DNA of 63,158 nt, taken from assembly GCF_007896895.1 (NCBI RefSeq), contig NZ_VOGW01000016.1:88054-151211 (forward strand), in the 5' to 3' direction. The DNA comes from Streptomyces misionensis. GTDB taxonomy: Bacteria; Actinomycetota; Actinomycetes; Streptomycetales; Streptomycetaceae. The notes under the pieces are model-generated. The model was not told the DNA's origin and did no database searches. It was given only the letters and a program-made list of their open reading frames with translations. Numbering within the stretch: the first letter of the stretch is position 1; the number at the start of each line of letters is the position of its first letter. Shown here piece by piece: positions 47,987 through 56,173 of this stretch. The translations under genes were made by a program, and so were the position numbers.

Positions 47987-49234
47987 GTGAACGAGAGCAG
48001 GGCGGACGTCGTCGCCTCGGCGGCCGCCGCCTCCGCCGAAGGGGCGGCCGGGAGCTGGCGCAGGGCCACCGGCGTCGTCGGCGCCGCGATAGGCGTCCTC
48101 GCCGCGGGAGCGGCGGCCGGCGTCGCCGTCGAGCGGATGACGGTGGGCCGCTCGATGCGCCGCAAGGCCCGCCTCGCGCTGGACGCCGCGGGCCCCTACG
48201 GCACCCTGCGCGGCACCCCGGGCAAGGCGTACGCCGACGACGGCACCGAGCTGTACTACGAGGTCGACGAGGTCGAGCCGGACACGGGCGCGGACCCCTC
48301 CCCGCGCCGGCTGCGGCTCTTCGGCCGCAAGGCGCCCACGCCGGTCACCGTCGTCTTCTGCCACGGCTACTGCCTCAACCAGGACTCCTGGCACTTCCAG
48401 CGCGCGGCCCTGCGCGGGGTCGTGCGCACCGTGCACTGGGACCAGCGCAGCCACGGCCGCTCCGGGCGGGGCGTGGCGCAGAACCGGGACGGCGAGCCGC
48501 TCACCATCGACCAGCTCGGCCGCGATCTGAAGGCCGTCATCGACGCCGCCGCACCGGAGGGGCCGATCGTGCTGGTGGGCCACTCGATGGGCGGGATGAC
48601 CATGATGGCGCTCGCCGCCGAGCACCCGGAGCTGATCCGGGACCGGGTGGTCGCCGCCGCGTTCGTGGGCACCTCCTCGGGGCGGCTCGGCGAGGTCAAC
48701 TTCGGGCTGCCGGTGGCCGGCGTCAACGCGATACGCCGGGTGCTGCCCGGCGTGCTCAGGGCGCTCGGGCAGCAGGCGGAGCTGGTGGAGAAGGGGCGCC
48801 GGGCCACGGCGGATCTGTTCGCCGGGATCATCAAGCGGTACTCCTTCGCCGGGCGGGACGTCGACCCGGCCGTGGAGCGGTTCGCGGAGCGGATGATCGA
48901 GTCCACGCCGATCGACGTGGTCGCCGAGTTCTACCCGGCCTTCACCGACCACGACAAGACCGGGGCGCTGGCCTGCTTCCGGGACATACCCGTGCTGGTG
49001 CTGGCGGGGGTGCAGGACCTGGTGACGCCGAGCGCGCACAGCGAGGCGATAGCCGACCGGCTGCCCGACGCGGAGCTGGTGCTGGTGCCGGACGCCGGGC
49101 ACCTGGTGATGCTGGAGCACCCGGAAGTGGTCACCGACCGCCTCGCCGACCTGCTCACCCGCGCGGGCGCGGTGCCGGCAGGGGCTACCGTAAGTGCCTA
49201 TGGAACGTCCAGCAGCACCGTACGACCCCGCTGA
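47987..49234 (+). CDS. membrane-anchored alpha/beta hydrolase
   Basis: 415 residues from GTG 47987 (GGAGGAG upstream). A membrane helix at about 28-47 anchors it; the hydrolase domain (120-390) has the oxyanion region FCHGYCLNQDSW, nucleophile Ser200 in GHSMGG, and the C-terminal His in PDAGHLVMLEHP. Substrate unknown; the fold includes esterases and lipases. Sits between alr and tsaE in many actinobacteria, and overlaps tsaE by about 40 bases. Confidence 0.88.
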   Translation: MNESRADVVASAAAASAEGAAGSWRRATGVVGAAIGVLAAGAAAGVAVERMTVGRSMRRKARLALDAAGPYGTLRGTPGKAYADDGTELYYEVDEVEPDTGADPSPRRLRLFGRKAPTPVTVVFCHGYCLNQDSWHFQRAALRGVVRTVHWDQRSHGRSGRGVAQNRDGEPLTIDQLGRDLKAVIDAAAPEGPIVLVGHSMGGMTMMALAAEHPELIRDRVVAAAFVGTSSGRLGEVNFGLPVAGVNAIRRVLPGVLRALGQQAELVEKGRRATADLFAGIIKRYSFAGRDVDPAVERFAERMIESTPIDVVAEFYPAFTDHDKTGALACFRDIPVLVLAGVQDLVTPSAHSEAIADRLPDAELVLVPDAGHLVMLEHPEVVTDRLADLLTRAGAVPAGATVSAYGTSSSTVRPR

Positions 49235-49727
49235 GCACGACCCCGCCGAGACCCGGCTGACGATCACCTCCCCCGAGCAGATGCGGGAGCTGGGCCGGCG
49301 CCTCGCCAAGCTGTTGCGCGCCGGTGACCTGGTGATGCTCTCCGGGGAGCTGGGCGCGGGCAAGACCACGCTGACCCGCGGGCTCGGCGAGGGGCTCGGG
49401 GTGCGGGGCGCGGTCACCTCGCCGACCTTCGTGATCGCCCGGGTGCACCCCTCCCTCGGCGACGGCCCGCCCCTGGTCCACGTGGACGCCTACCGGCTCG
49501 GCGGCGGCCTGGACGAGATGGAGGACCTGGACCTCGACGTCTCGCTCCCGGACTCCGTGATCGTCGTGGAGTGGGGCGAGGGCAAGGTCGAGGAGCTGAC
49601 CGAGGACCGGCTCCAGGTCGTCATCCACCGCGCCGTCGGCGACACCACGGACGAGGTGCGGCACCTGACCCTGACGGGGCTGGGGGAGCGGTGGGCCGAC
49701 GCGGGCCTGGAGACGCTCACGGCCTGA
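49194..49727 (+). CDS. tsaE: tRNA t6A biosynthesis ATPase TsaE
   Basis: 177 residues from GTG 49194; ATG 49200 would remove two residues. P-loop GELGAGKTT (51-59), then VTSPTFVIARVH and HVDAYRL, the family signatures, and VEWGEG. It powers turnover of the TsaB-TsaD complex that adds threonylcarbamoyl to A37 of ANN-reading tRNAs. tsaB and tsaD are 1-2 kb downstream, separated by two small genes. Confidence 0.96.
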   Translation: MPMERPAAPYDPAEHDPAETRLTITSPEQMRELGRRLAKLLRAGDLVMLSGELGAGKTTLTRGLGEGLGVRGAVTSPTFVIARVHPSLGDGPPLVHVDAYRLGGGLDEMEDLDLDVSLPDSVIVVEWGEGKVEELTEDRLQVVIHRAVGDTTDEVRHLTLTGLGERWADAGLETLTA

Positions 49728-49805
49728 GCCGCGAGGTTTTTCCGACAGGCCGTCGGCAAGATGTTGCGCGGGCTGCCGTGCCGTGATGACATGGGGTTCA
49801 GCTCG

Positions 49806-49825
49806 TAGTGAGGCATGCCTAACTA
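49806..49825. promoter_or_regulatory. 20-bp near-perfect palindrome, candidate operator
   Basis: TAGTGAGGCATGCCTAACTA is symmetric at 9 of 10 pairs, centred on AGGCATGCCT. It lies just before the small ORF at 49854. The TGAGG/CCTAA arms recall DtxR/DmdR iron boxes, but the spacing does not fit well, so the regulator is unknown. Confidence 0.45.
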
Positions 49826-49853
49826 CGCCGCCCCGCACCTCAGGAGGCGCCCC

Positions 49854-50015
49854 ATGCCCCCTTCCTCCCGCACCCCGCGGCAGCCCGGTCCCGTTCCGGT
49901 GCCCATGCAGACCCTGCTGGCGGCCTGCGCGGCCGCGGCGGCGATCTCCCGCCCGCCGAGAGCCCCGGAACCGCGCGCCCCGCGCCGCCCGGACCGGACC
50001 CGGCGGGCGGCGTGA
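49854..50015 (+). CDS. small ORF of unknown function
   Basis: 53 residues from ATG 49854, supported by AGGAGG six bases upstream, an unusually good ribosome site. The sequence is Pro/Arg-rich at both ends with a central MQTLLAACAAAAAISRPP, which may be a helix. No known domain. The palindrome at 49806-49825 stands just before it. The rest of the 49728-50104 interval appears empty. Confidence 0.5.
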   Translation: MPPSSRTPRQPGPVPVPMQTLLAACAAAAAISRPPRAPEPRAPRRPDRTRRAA

Positions 50016-50104
50016 GCCCGGCCCGCCAAGGGTGAGCCCGGCGGGCCCGCCGTACCGGCCCGCTCGTCGCACCAGGCCGGTCGTCGGACCAGGCCGGCCG
50101 GACG

Positions 50105-50665
50105 TCAGCGGATCACCACGATCCGTTCGCCGATCGTCGCGAACTTCCACAGGGCGTCGCCGTCCGGCCGGGTCTCGCGGATGCCGCCCGTCCTGGCACC
50201 CGCGTCGGCGGCCGGGACGGCGTCGCTGCGCACGGGGGCGCTGAAGCCGATGGTGACGCCGTCGACCGTGGTGAAGCGGACCACGTGCTCGATGGGGATG
50301 CCGTCGGTCCCGGTGACCGCGTGCGAGCGCGAGGTCACCCAGTACGTGCCGACCGGCGGGTCCACGGTGCCGGGGCGCACCCGGAACGTGCGCAGCACCC
50401 GGTCGCCCGCGCCCACCAGCCACACCCGGTCGTCGTCCACCGAGTACACGACCCGTTCACCCTTGCCGGAACCGGTCGGCAGGGCCGTCGGATGGCGCCG
50501 GTCCCGGGGCGCCTTGGTGGCCGCCGTCCCGGGCGAGCCGTTCGCCGACGGCCGGCCGCCCAGGCCCGCCGGTACGGTCGCCTGCGCCTGGTAGGCGAGG
50601 AAGCCGACCGTTCCCATGGCCGCCGCGGTGAGGCCCGCCACGATTCCCGAGCTGGTCCCTGTCAC
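50105..50665 (-). CDS. L,D-transpeptidase-like protein lacking the catalytic Cys
   Basis: 186 residues from GTG 50665 (GAGGG upstream). A membrane or signal helix at about 7-27 (GLTAAAMGTVGFLAYQA) precedes a YkuD-like domain: VYSVDDDRVWLV, VDPPVGTYWVTSR. Where active enzymes have S-H-G-C-I-R, this one has R-T-G-G-I-R, so the nucleophile Cys is Gly; the following DGDALWKFATIGERIVVI still matches. It should be inactive as a transpeptidase and may bind peptidoglycan instead. Divergent from tsaB. Confidence 0.7.
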   Translation of the reverse strand: MTGTSSGIVAGLTAAAMGTVGFLAYQAQATVPAGLGGRPSANGSPGTAATKAPRDRRHPTALPTGSGKGERVVYSVDDDRVWLVGAGDRVLRTFRVRPGTVDPPVGTYWVTSRSHAVTGTDGIPIEHVVRFTTVDGVTIGFSAPVRSDAVPAADAGARTGGIRETRPDGDALWKFATIGERIVVIR

Positions 50666-50778
50666 CCGCGCCACCCTCTGCCTCGCGCCATATGTCGTAC
50701 TTCGTACAGACCGTAGCAGCCGGTGACCGTCCGTCCCGGGCGACCGTGCACGAGGCGCGGGCGCCGTAGGCTGTTCGC

Positions 50779-51435
50779 GTGCTCTTGCTCGCTCTGGATA
50801 CCGCAACGCCCGCCGTCACCGTCGCCCTGCACGACGGAACGGACGTCATCGCCTCGTCGAGCCAGGTGGACGCGCGCCGGCACGGGGAGCTGCTGCTGCC
50901 GGCCGTCGACCGGGTCCTCGCCGAGGCCGGCCGCACGCTGGAGGCGGTCACCGGGATCGTCGTCGGCACCGGCCCCGGCCCCTACACCGGGCTGCGCGTC
51001 GGCCTGATGACCGCCGACACCTTCGGGCTGGCGCTCGGCGTCCCCGTGCACGGCGTGTGCACGCTGGACGGCCTCGCCTACGCCGCCGACATCGAGAAAG
51101 GCCCCTTCGTCGTGGCCACCGACGCCCGGCGCAAGGAGGTCTACTGGGCGACGTACGCCGACTCCCGCACCCGGCTGACCGGCCCGGCGGTGGACCGCCC
51201 CGCCGACATCGCCGAGCGGGTCGCCGGGCTCCCGGCGGTCGGCGCCGGTGCCCTGCTCTACCCGGACACGTTCCCGACCGCCCACGAGCCCGCGCACGTG
51301 TCCGCCGCCGCGCTGGCCGCGCTCGCCGCCGGGAAGCTGGCCGCGGGCGAGGAGCTGGAGGCGCCGCGGCCGATGTACCTGCGCCGCCCGGACGCCCAGG
51401 TTCCCAAGAACTACAAGGTGGTCACCCCCAAGTGA
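50779..51435 (+). CDS. tsaB: tRNA t6A biosynthesis protein TsaB
   Basis: 218 residues from GTG 50779. LLALDTATPAVTVAL and GTGPGPYTGLRVGLMTA are typical of this inactive paralogue of TsaD, which it dimerises with. The stop overlaps the rimI start (GTGA), so tsaB-rimI-tsaD is a coupled operon. Confidence 0.95.
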   Translation: MLLLALDTATPAVTVALHDGTDVIASSSQVDARRHGELLLPAVDRVLAEAGRTLEAVTGIVVGTGPGPYTGLRVGLMTADTFGLALGVPVHGVCTLDGLAYAADIEKGPFVVATDARRKEVYWATYADSRTRLTGPAVDRPADIAERVAGLPAVGAGALLYPDTFPTAHEPAHVSAAALAALAAGKLAAGEELEAPRPMYLRRPDAQVPKNYKVVTPK

Positions 51436-51926
51436 CCGCACGACTGCGCGAGATGCGCTGGTGGGACATCGACCCGGTCCTGGAGCTGGAGAAGGACCTG
51501 TTCCCCGAGGACGCCTGGTCCCGGGGCATGTTCTGGTCCGAGCTGGCCCACTCCCGGGGCCCGGCGGCCACCCGCCGCTACGTGGTGGCCGAGTCCGAGG
51601 GCCGCATCGTCGGCTACGCCGGCCTGGCCGCCTCCGGTGATCTGGCCGACGTCCAGACCATCGCCGTCGCCCGGGACCAGCAGGGCTCCGGCCTGGGCGG
51701 GCGGCTGCTGACCGACCTGCTGCGGGCGGCGACCGCGTTCGAGTGCCGCGAGGTGATGCTCGAATGCCGGGTCGACAACGTCCGCGCGCAGAAGCTGTAC
51801 GAGCGCTTCGGCTTCGCCCCCATCGGGTTCAGGCGCGGCTACTACCAGCCGGGGAACGTGGACGCCCTGGTGATGCGCCTGACCGACCCTTCCGCATCTG
51901 TTCAAGGAACCGAGATCAATGGCTGA
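51432..51926 (+). CDS. rimI: ribosomal protein S18-alanine N-acetyltransferase
   Basis: 164 residues from GTG 51432, overlapping tsaB by 4 bases. GNAT fold with the acetyl-CoA loop [11 protein letters not shown] and [19 protein letters not shown]. RimI acetylates the N terminus of S18. It overlaps tsaD by eight bases. Confidence 0.93.
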   Translation: MTARLREMRWWDIDPVLELEKDLFPEDAWSRGMFWSELAHSRGPAATRRYVVAESEGRIVGYAGLAASGDLADVQTIAVARDQQGSGLGGRLLTDLLRAATAFECREVMLECRVDNVRAQKLYERFGFAPIGFRRGYYQPGNVDALVMRLTDPSASVQGTEING

Positions 51927-53016
51927 CGAACCCCTCGTCCTCGGCATCGAGACGTCCTGCGACGAGACCGGCGTCGGCATCGTGCGCGGCACCACCCTGC
52001 TGGCCGACGCCGTCGCTTCCAGCGTGGACGAGCACGCCCGCTTCGGCGGCGTCGTCCCCGAGGTGGCCTCCCGTGCCCACCTGGAGGCGATGGTCCCGAC
52101 CATCGACCGCGCGCTCAAGGAGGCCGGGGTCACCGCCAAGGACCTCGACGGCATCGCCGTGACCGCGGGGCCCGGCCTCGCGGGCGCCCTCCTCGTCGGC
52201 GTCTCCGCCGCCAAGGCCTACGCCTACGCCCTCGGCAAGCCCCTGTACGGCGTCAACCACCTGGCCTCGCACATCTGCGTCGACCAGCTGGAGCACGGCC
52301 CGCTGCCGGAGCCGACGATGGCGCTGCTGGTCTCCGGCGGCCACTCCTCGCTGCTGCTGTCCTCGGACATCACCTCCGACGTACGGCCGATGGGCGCCAC
52401 CATCGACGACGCCGCCGGCGAGGCCTTCGACAAGATCGCCCGCGTGCTCGACCTGGGCTTTCCCGGCGGCCCGGTCATCGACCGGTACGCCCGCGAGGGC
52501 GACCCCGCGGCCATCGCCTTCCCGCGCGGTCTGACCGGCCCGCGCGACCCGGCGTACGACTTCTCCTTCTCCGGCCTCAAGACCGCCGTGGCCCGCTGGA
52601 TCGAGGCCAGGCGGGCGGCCGGCGAGGAGGTGCCGGTGCGCGACGTGGCCGCCTCCTTCCAGGAGGCCGTGGTGGACGTGCTCACCCGCAAGGCCGTGCG
52701 GGCCTGCAAGGACGAGGGGGTCGACCACCTGATGATCGGCGGCGGTGTCGCGGCCAACTCCCGGCTGCGCGCCCTCGCCCAGGAGCGCTGCGAGGCGGCC
52801 GGCATCCGGCTGCGGGTGCCGCGCCCCAAGCTGTGCACGGACAACGGCGCGATGGTGGCCGCGCTCGGCGCCGAGATGGTCGCCCGCAACCGGGCCGCCT
52901 CCAGCTGGGACCTGTCGGCGGACTCCTCCCTGCCGGTGACCGAGTCGCACGTGCCCGGCCACCACCACGGCCACGACCATGTGCACGAGGTCAGCAAGGA
53001 GAACCTGTACTCATGA
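51919..53016 (+). CDS. tsaD: tRNA N6-threonylcarbamoyladenosine transferase TsaD
   Basis: 365 residues. ASKHA-fold enzyme transferring the threonylcarbamoyl group to A37. [14 protein letters not shown], the metal-binding His pair in VNHLASH (His114, His118), SGGHSSLLL and FDKIAR are intact. The C terminus ends with a His-rich tail ([11 protein letters not shown]) beyond the fold. The stop overlaps the start of the next small gene by 4 bases. Confidence 0.96.
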   Translation: MADEPLVLGIETSCDETGVGIVRGTTLLADAVASSVDEHARFGGVVPEVASRAHLEAMVPTIDRALKEAGVTAKDLDGIAVTAGPGLAGALLVGVSAAKAYAYALGKPLYGVNHLASHICVDQLEHGPLPEPTMALLVSGGHSSLLLSSDITSDVRPMGATIDDAAGEAFDKIARVLDLGFPGGPVIDRYAREGDPAAIAFPRGLTGPRDPAYDFSFSGLKTAVARWIEARRAAGEEVPVRDVAASFQEAVVDVLTRKAVRACKDEGVDHLMIGGGVAANSRLRALAQERCEAAGIRLRVPRPKLCTDNGAMVAALGAEMVARNRAASSWDLSADSSLPVTESHVPGHHHGHDHVHEVSKENLYS

Positions 53017-53270
53017 CGGTCGCGCTGATGTGGGAGGCGCGCGCCGCCGAGGGCCGGGGCGCGGAGCTGCTGGCGTGGGCGCGCGCGCAGGCCCTGCCGG
53101 AGCGGCCGGTGCGCCGCGAGATCTTCCGCGCGCCGCAGGACCGGGTCCTGGTCATCACGTGGTGGGACGCGCCGTACGACGCCGCGGTGCCCGAACTGCC
53201 GGACCCGGGGCCCGAGCTGGTGACCCGGCCGGTGCACCGCTGGCGCTTCGAGCCGGTGGCCGCCGACTGA
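53013..53270 (+). CDS. small protein, possible ABM-type dimeric barrel
   Basis: 85 residues; ATG 53013 overlaps the tsaD stop (ATGA). The order strand ([11 protein letters not shown]), helix ([13 protein letters not shown]), strands ([16 protein letters not shown]) suggests a small alpha-beta barrel like antibiotic biosynthesis monooxygenase domains, without proof of enzyme activity. Last gene of the tsaB-rimI-tsaD operon, directly before a tRNA-like gene with its own promoter. Confidence 0.6.
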   Translation: MTVALMWEARAAEGRGAELLAWARAQALPERPVRREIFRAPQDRVLVITWWDAPYDAAVPELPDPGPELVTRPVHRWRFEPVAAD

Positions 53271-53272
53271 GT

Positions 53273-53302
53273 TTGCGGTGGCCGCCCGCATCGTTCTATG
53301 AT
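53273..53302 (+). promoter_or_regulatory. promoter of the tRNA-like gene
   Basis: TTGCGG (53273-53278) and TATGAT (53297-53302) are 18 bases apart; the -10 is near consensus. Transcription would begin near 53309, about 35 bases before the tRNA-like body. Confidence 0.55.
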
Positions 53303-53343
53303 CATCACACAGCGAACGGCCGGAACTCCGGTACGAACGCAGT

Positions 53344-53416
53344 GCGTTGGTGGTCCAAGGAAAGACGCCCCGCTTCCTGCGGGGAGATGCAGGTGCAAGG
53401 CCTGCCCGGCGCTCCA
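53344..53416 (+). tRNA. non-canonical tRNA-Gly (UCC)-like gene
   Basis: 73 bases fold into a complete cloverleaf: acceptor GCGTTGG (53344-53350) with CCGGCGC (53406-53412, two G-T pairs); D stem GTC/GAC with A14, G18 and G19 present; anticodon stem CCCCG/CGGGG with loop CTTCCTG and anticodon UCC (53375-53377); 4-base variable loop; T stem GCAGG/CCTGC; discriminator T and an encoded CCA (53414-53416). UCC and U73 both fit tRNA-Gly. Abnormal points are U37 instead of a purine, T loop TGCAAGG with G at position 55 instead of U, and a short D loop. It has its own promoter and terminator. The leader AACGC (53336-53340) can also pair with GCGTT of the acceptor strand. May be non-decoding. Confidence 0.7.
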
Positions 53417-53419
53417 CTC

Positions 53420-53453
53420 ACACCCCGCTCCCGGAATCCCGGGGGCGGGGTGT
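53420..53453 (+). terminator. terminator of the tRNA-like gene
   Basis: A 14-bp stem (53421-53434 with 53439-53452, one G-T pair) with loop AATC, followed by TTCTC. It starts four bases after the encoded CCA. Confidence 0.8.
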
Positions 53454-53454
53454 T

Positions 53455-53700
53455 CTCGTCGCCCGCACCATCAGAGCGACGAGCACCGCGAGGAGCCCCG
53501 CCGACGCCCCCGTCGTCCCCAGGTCCGGGCCGCCCTTGGCCACCGGCTCGGTCAGCAGGTCGCCGGTGGTGGCGCCGAGCGGGCGGGTCAGCACGAAGGC
53601 GATCCGGAACAGCGGCACGTTCGGCACCGCCGGCACCCTGATCAGCGCGACCAGCACCAGCAGCGGTCCGGTCACCAGGGCGGCGCCGCCCGGACAGCCG
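53455..53700 (-). pseudogene. C-terminal fragment of a COG4705-type membrane protein
   Basis: Minus-strand frame with LVTGPLLVLVALIRV, then FRIAFVLTRPLGATTGDLLT and GTTGASAGLLAVLVALMV. The TRPLGA-TGD motif and two membrane helices are the C-terminal end of a family of multi-helix membrane proteins of unknown function. The N-terminal three quarters are missing and no start is apparent, so this is a remnant. It abuts the tRNA-like gene. The remainder of 53701-53834 appears empty. Confidence 0.5.
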
Positions 53701-53834
53701 AGGCCCGAGCTGTCGGGCCCTCGCAGGAGCCTTCCGAACACGTCCCGAACGCGGGGCGCACAGGGCTTGTTCTTTGCCGAGGTTCGCGCCCTCGGCGTAA
53801 GCCCCATGGCCCCGCGCCCCCCCGGCGGTCCGGC

Positions 53835-56138
53835 TCAGCCCTCCGTCACGGTCACCTCGCAGCGCAGCCGCCGCTCCGTCCCCACCGGCCGCACCGGCCC
53901 GGTCAGCCGCAGCCGCGCCCGGTGCCGGACGTCCGTGCTCGACCCGCTCAGGCGCAGCTCCAGATCGCCCGGCTCCACCACCCGCGTGCCGGTGCGGTCG
54001 GTGAAGGCCGAGAGGTCGGGGTGGAAGTGGAAGGTGAGGCGGCGGGACTGGCCGGGGGCCAGCTCCACGCGCTGGTAACCGATCAGGCGGACGTCGGGCC
54101 GGGTCACCGAGGCCACCGGGTCGTGCAGATACAGCTGGACGACCTCCGCCCCGGCGCGCCCGCCCGTGTTGCGGACGGTGAGCGAGAGGTCGTACGTACC
54201 GTCGGTCGGCAGCTCCGCCTCGGGGCTGTGGACGTCCTCCCAGGCGAACGTGGTGTACGAGCCGCCGTGGCCGAACGGGAACAGCGGGGTCGGGTCCAGG
54301 TTGCTCACCTCCCCGGCCAGGCCCAGTGGGGGCTGGAGGTAGGTCCAGGGCTGGCCGCCCGGCTCGCGCGGCACGCTCACCGGGAGCCGGCCGGAGGGGT
54401 TCACCCGGCCGGACAGCACCCCGGCCAGCGCCGGACCGCCCTCCTCGCCGGGGAAGAAGGCCTGCACGACCGCGCCGAGGCGGCCCTGCCAGCGGCCCAG
54501 CGCGTACGGGCGGCCGGTCAGCAGCACCAGGACGACCGGCACGCCCGTCTCGACCAGCGCGTCCAGCAACGCGGCCTGCACGCCCGGCAGTTCCAGGTCC
54601 GTCGCGTCGCAGCCCTCGCCCGAGGTGCCGCGTCCGAACAGCCCGGCCCGGTCGCCGAGGACGGCCACGCACACCTCGGCCTCCGCGGCCCGCCCCACCG
54701 CCTCCGCGAACCCGGAGGTGTCCGGCTCGGACACCCCGCAGCCCTCCGCGAACGTCACCTTGGCGTCCGGCAGCTCGGCCCGTACGGCGTCCAGCACGGT
54801 CGGGATGTCGATGCCCGTCGGCACGTCGGGGTGGTGGGTGAGCACATGGGACGGGAAGGAGTAGCAGCCGAGCATCGCGAGCGCGTCGGCGGCGCGCGGC
54901 CCGACCACCGCGATCCGCGCGCTCGGCGCCAGCGGCAGCACCCCGTCCGGGTTGTCCAGCAGCACCACCGACTCCTCGGCGAGCCGGCGCGCCAGCGCGC
55001 GGTTGCCGGCCGAGTCCAGGTCGATCTCCTCGCCGGTCTCCGGCGACCAGTCGGGATCGAGCAGGCCCAGCTCGCACTTCTGGAGCAGCACCCGGCGCAG
55101 CGCCCGGTCCACCAGCGCCTCCGGGACCCGCCCCTCCCGCACGGCCGCCACCAGCGGCTTGCCGTAGCAGTTCAGCGTGGGCAGCTCGACGTCGATGCCC
55201 GCCTCCAGCGCCGCGTGCGCGGCCTCGGCGGGGTCGGCGGCGACCCGGTGCAGCGACTGGAGGAAGCCGATGCCGAAGTAGTCGGCGACGACCGTGCCCG
55301 TGAACCCCCACTCCTCGCGCAGCAGCTTGGTGAGCAGCGCGGGGTCCGCCGAGGCGGGGACGCCGTCCGTCTCGGTGTACGCGGCCATCACCGAACGGGC
55401 CCCGCCCTCGCGCAGCGCCATCTCGAACGGCGGCAGCGTCACATCGGCCAGCTCCCGGACGCCCGCCCGCACCGGCGCCAGGTTGCGGGCGCCCGCCGAG
55501 GCCGCGTACCCGGCGAAGTGCTTGAGCGTGGCCACGATCCCGGCCGACTCCAGCCCCCGGACGTACGCCGCGCCGATCGTGCCGACCAGGTACGGGTCCT
55601 CGCCGATCGTCTCCTCCACCCGGCCCCAGCGCAGGTCCCGGACGACGTCCAGGACGGGCGCCAGGCCCTGGTGGACGCCGACCGAGCGCAGGTCGCGGCC
55701 GATGTGCCCGCCCAGCTCCGCCACCAGGGCGGGATCGAAGGTCGCGCCCCAGGCCAGCGGCACGGGGTACGCCGTCGCCCGCCACGCGGTGAACCCCGCC
55801 AGGCACTCCTCGTGGGCCACCGCCGGGATGCCGAAGCGGCCCGCCCCGGCGATCCGGCGCTGGGCGCGGGCCAGTGCCTGGGCGCCGAGCGCCGGGTCCA
55901 CCGGCGCCGTGCCGAAGGAACGGGTCAGCTGGCCGAGGCCGAGGGTGATCAGCTCGTCCCAGTCGTAGTCCGCGGTCATCTCGCGCTGGAGCGGTGCGAC
56001 CCCGTCGCCGTCCGTGGCCGCGCCCACCCAGACGCCGTACAGCTGGGCGGTCTTCTCCTCCAGGGTCATCCGGGAGACGAGGTCGTCGACACGGGCGGCG
56101 GCGGGCAGCGCGGGGTCGCGCCAGGGGGCGGTGCTCAT
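53835..56138 (-). CDS. bxlA: GH3 beta-xylosidase/beta-glucosidase, BxlA-like
   Basis: 767 residues from ATG 56138 (AGGAG upstream); no signal peptide, so intracellular. GH3 barrel (about 10-340) with RWGRVEE (171-177), LKHFAGY (205-211) and the nucleophile Asp286 in GTVVADYFGIGF; the second alpha/beta domain follows (VVGPRAADALAMLG; GRGTSGEGCDATD), then a C-terminal FnIII-like domain (about 670-760). Last gene of the operon with two permeases and a sugar-binding protein; it should cleave imported oligosaccharides. The gene set and length match the bxl xylo-oligosaccharide locus of other streptomycetes; a beta-glucosidase is the alternative. Confidence 0.75.
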   Translation of the reverse strand: MSTAPWRDPALPAAARVDDLVSRMTLEEKTAQLYGVWVGAATDGDGVAPLQREMTADYDWDELITLGLGQLTRSFGTAPVDPALGAQALARAQRRIAGAGRFGIPAVAHEECLAGFTAWRATAYPVPLAWGATFDPALVAELGGHIGRDLRSVGVHQGLAPVLDVVRDLRWGRVEETIGEDPYLVGTIGAAYVRGLESAGIVATLKHFAGYAASAGARNLAPVRAGVRELADVTLPPFEMALREGGARSVMAAYTETDGVPASADPALLTKLLREEWGFTGTVVADYFGIGFLQSLHRVAADPAEAAHAALEAGIDVELPTLNCYGKPLVAAVREGRVPEALVDRALRRVLLQKCELGLLDPDWSPETGEEIDLDSAGNRALARRLAEESVVLLDNPDGVLPLAPSARIAVVGPRAADALAMLGCYSFPSHVLTHHPDVPTGIDIPTVLDAVRAELPDAKVTFAEGCGVSEPDTSGFAEAVGRAAEAEVCVAVLGDRAGLFGRGTSGEGCDATDLELPGVQAALLDALVETGVPVVLVLLTGRPYALGRWQGRLGAVVQAFFPGEEGGPALAGVLSGRVNPSGRLPVSVPREPGGQPWTYLQPPLGLAGEVSNLDPTPLFPFGHGGSYTTFAWEDVHSPEAELPTDGTYDLSLTVRNTGGRAGAEVVQLYLHDPVASVTRPDVRLIGYQRVELAPGQSRRLTFHFHPDLSAFTDRTGTRVVEPGDLELRLSGSSTDVRHRARLRLTGPVRPVGTERRLRCEVTVTEG

Positions 56139-56173
56139 GGAACTCCTGTCGGGGAAGGGGGACCGGTCGGCGA

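Noticed and set aside
51919..53016. His-rich C terminus of TsaD as a metal-storage domain
   Set aside because: It is only about 10 residues beyond a normal TsaD fold; short His tails are common and need no special function.
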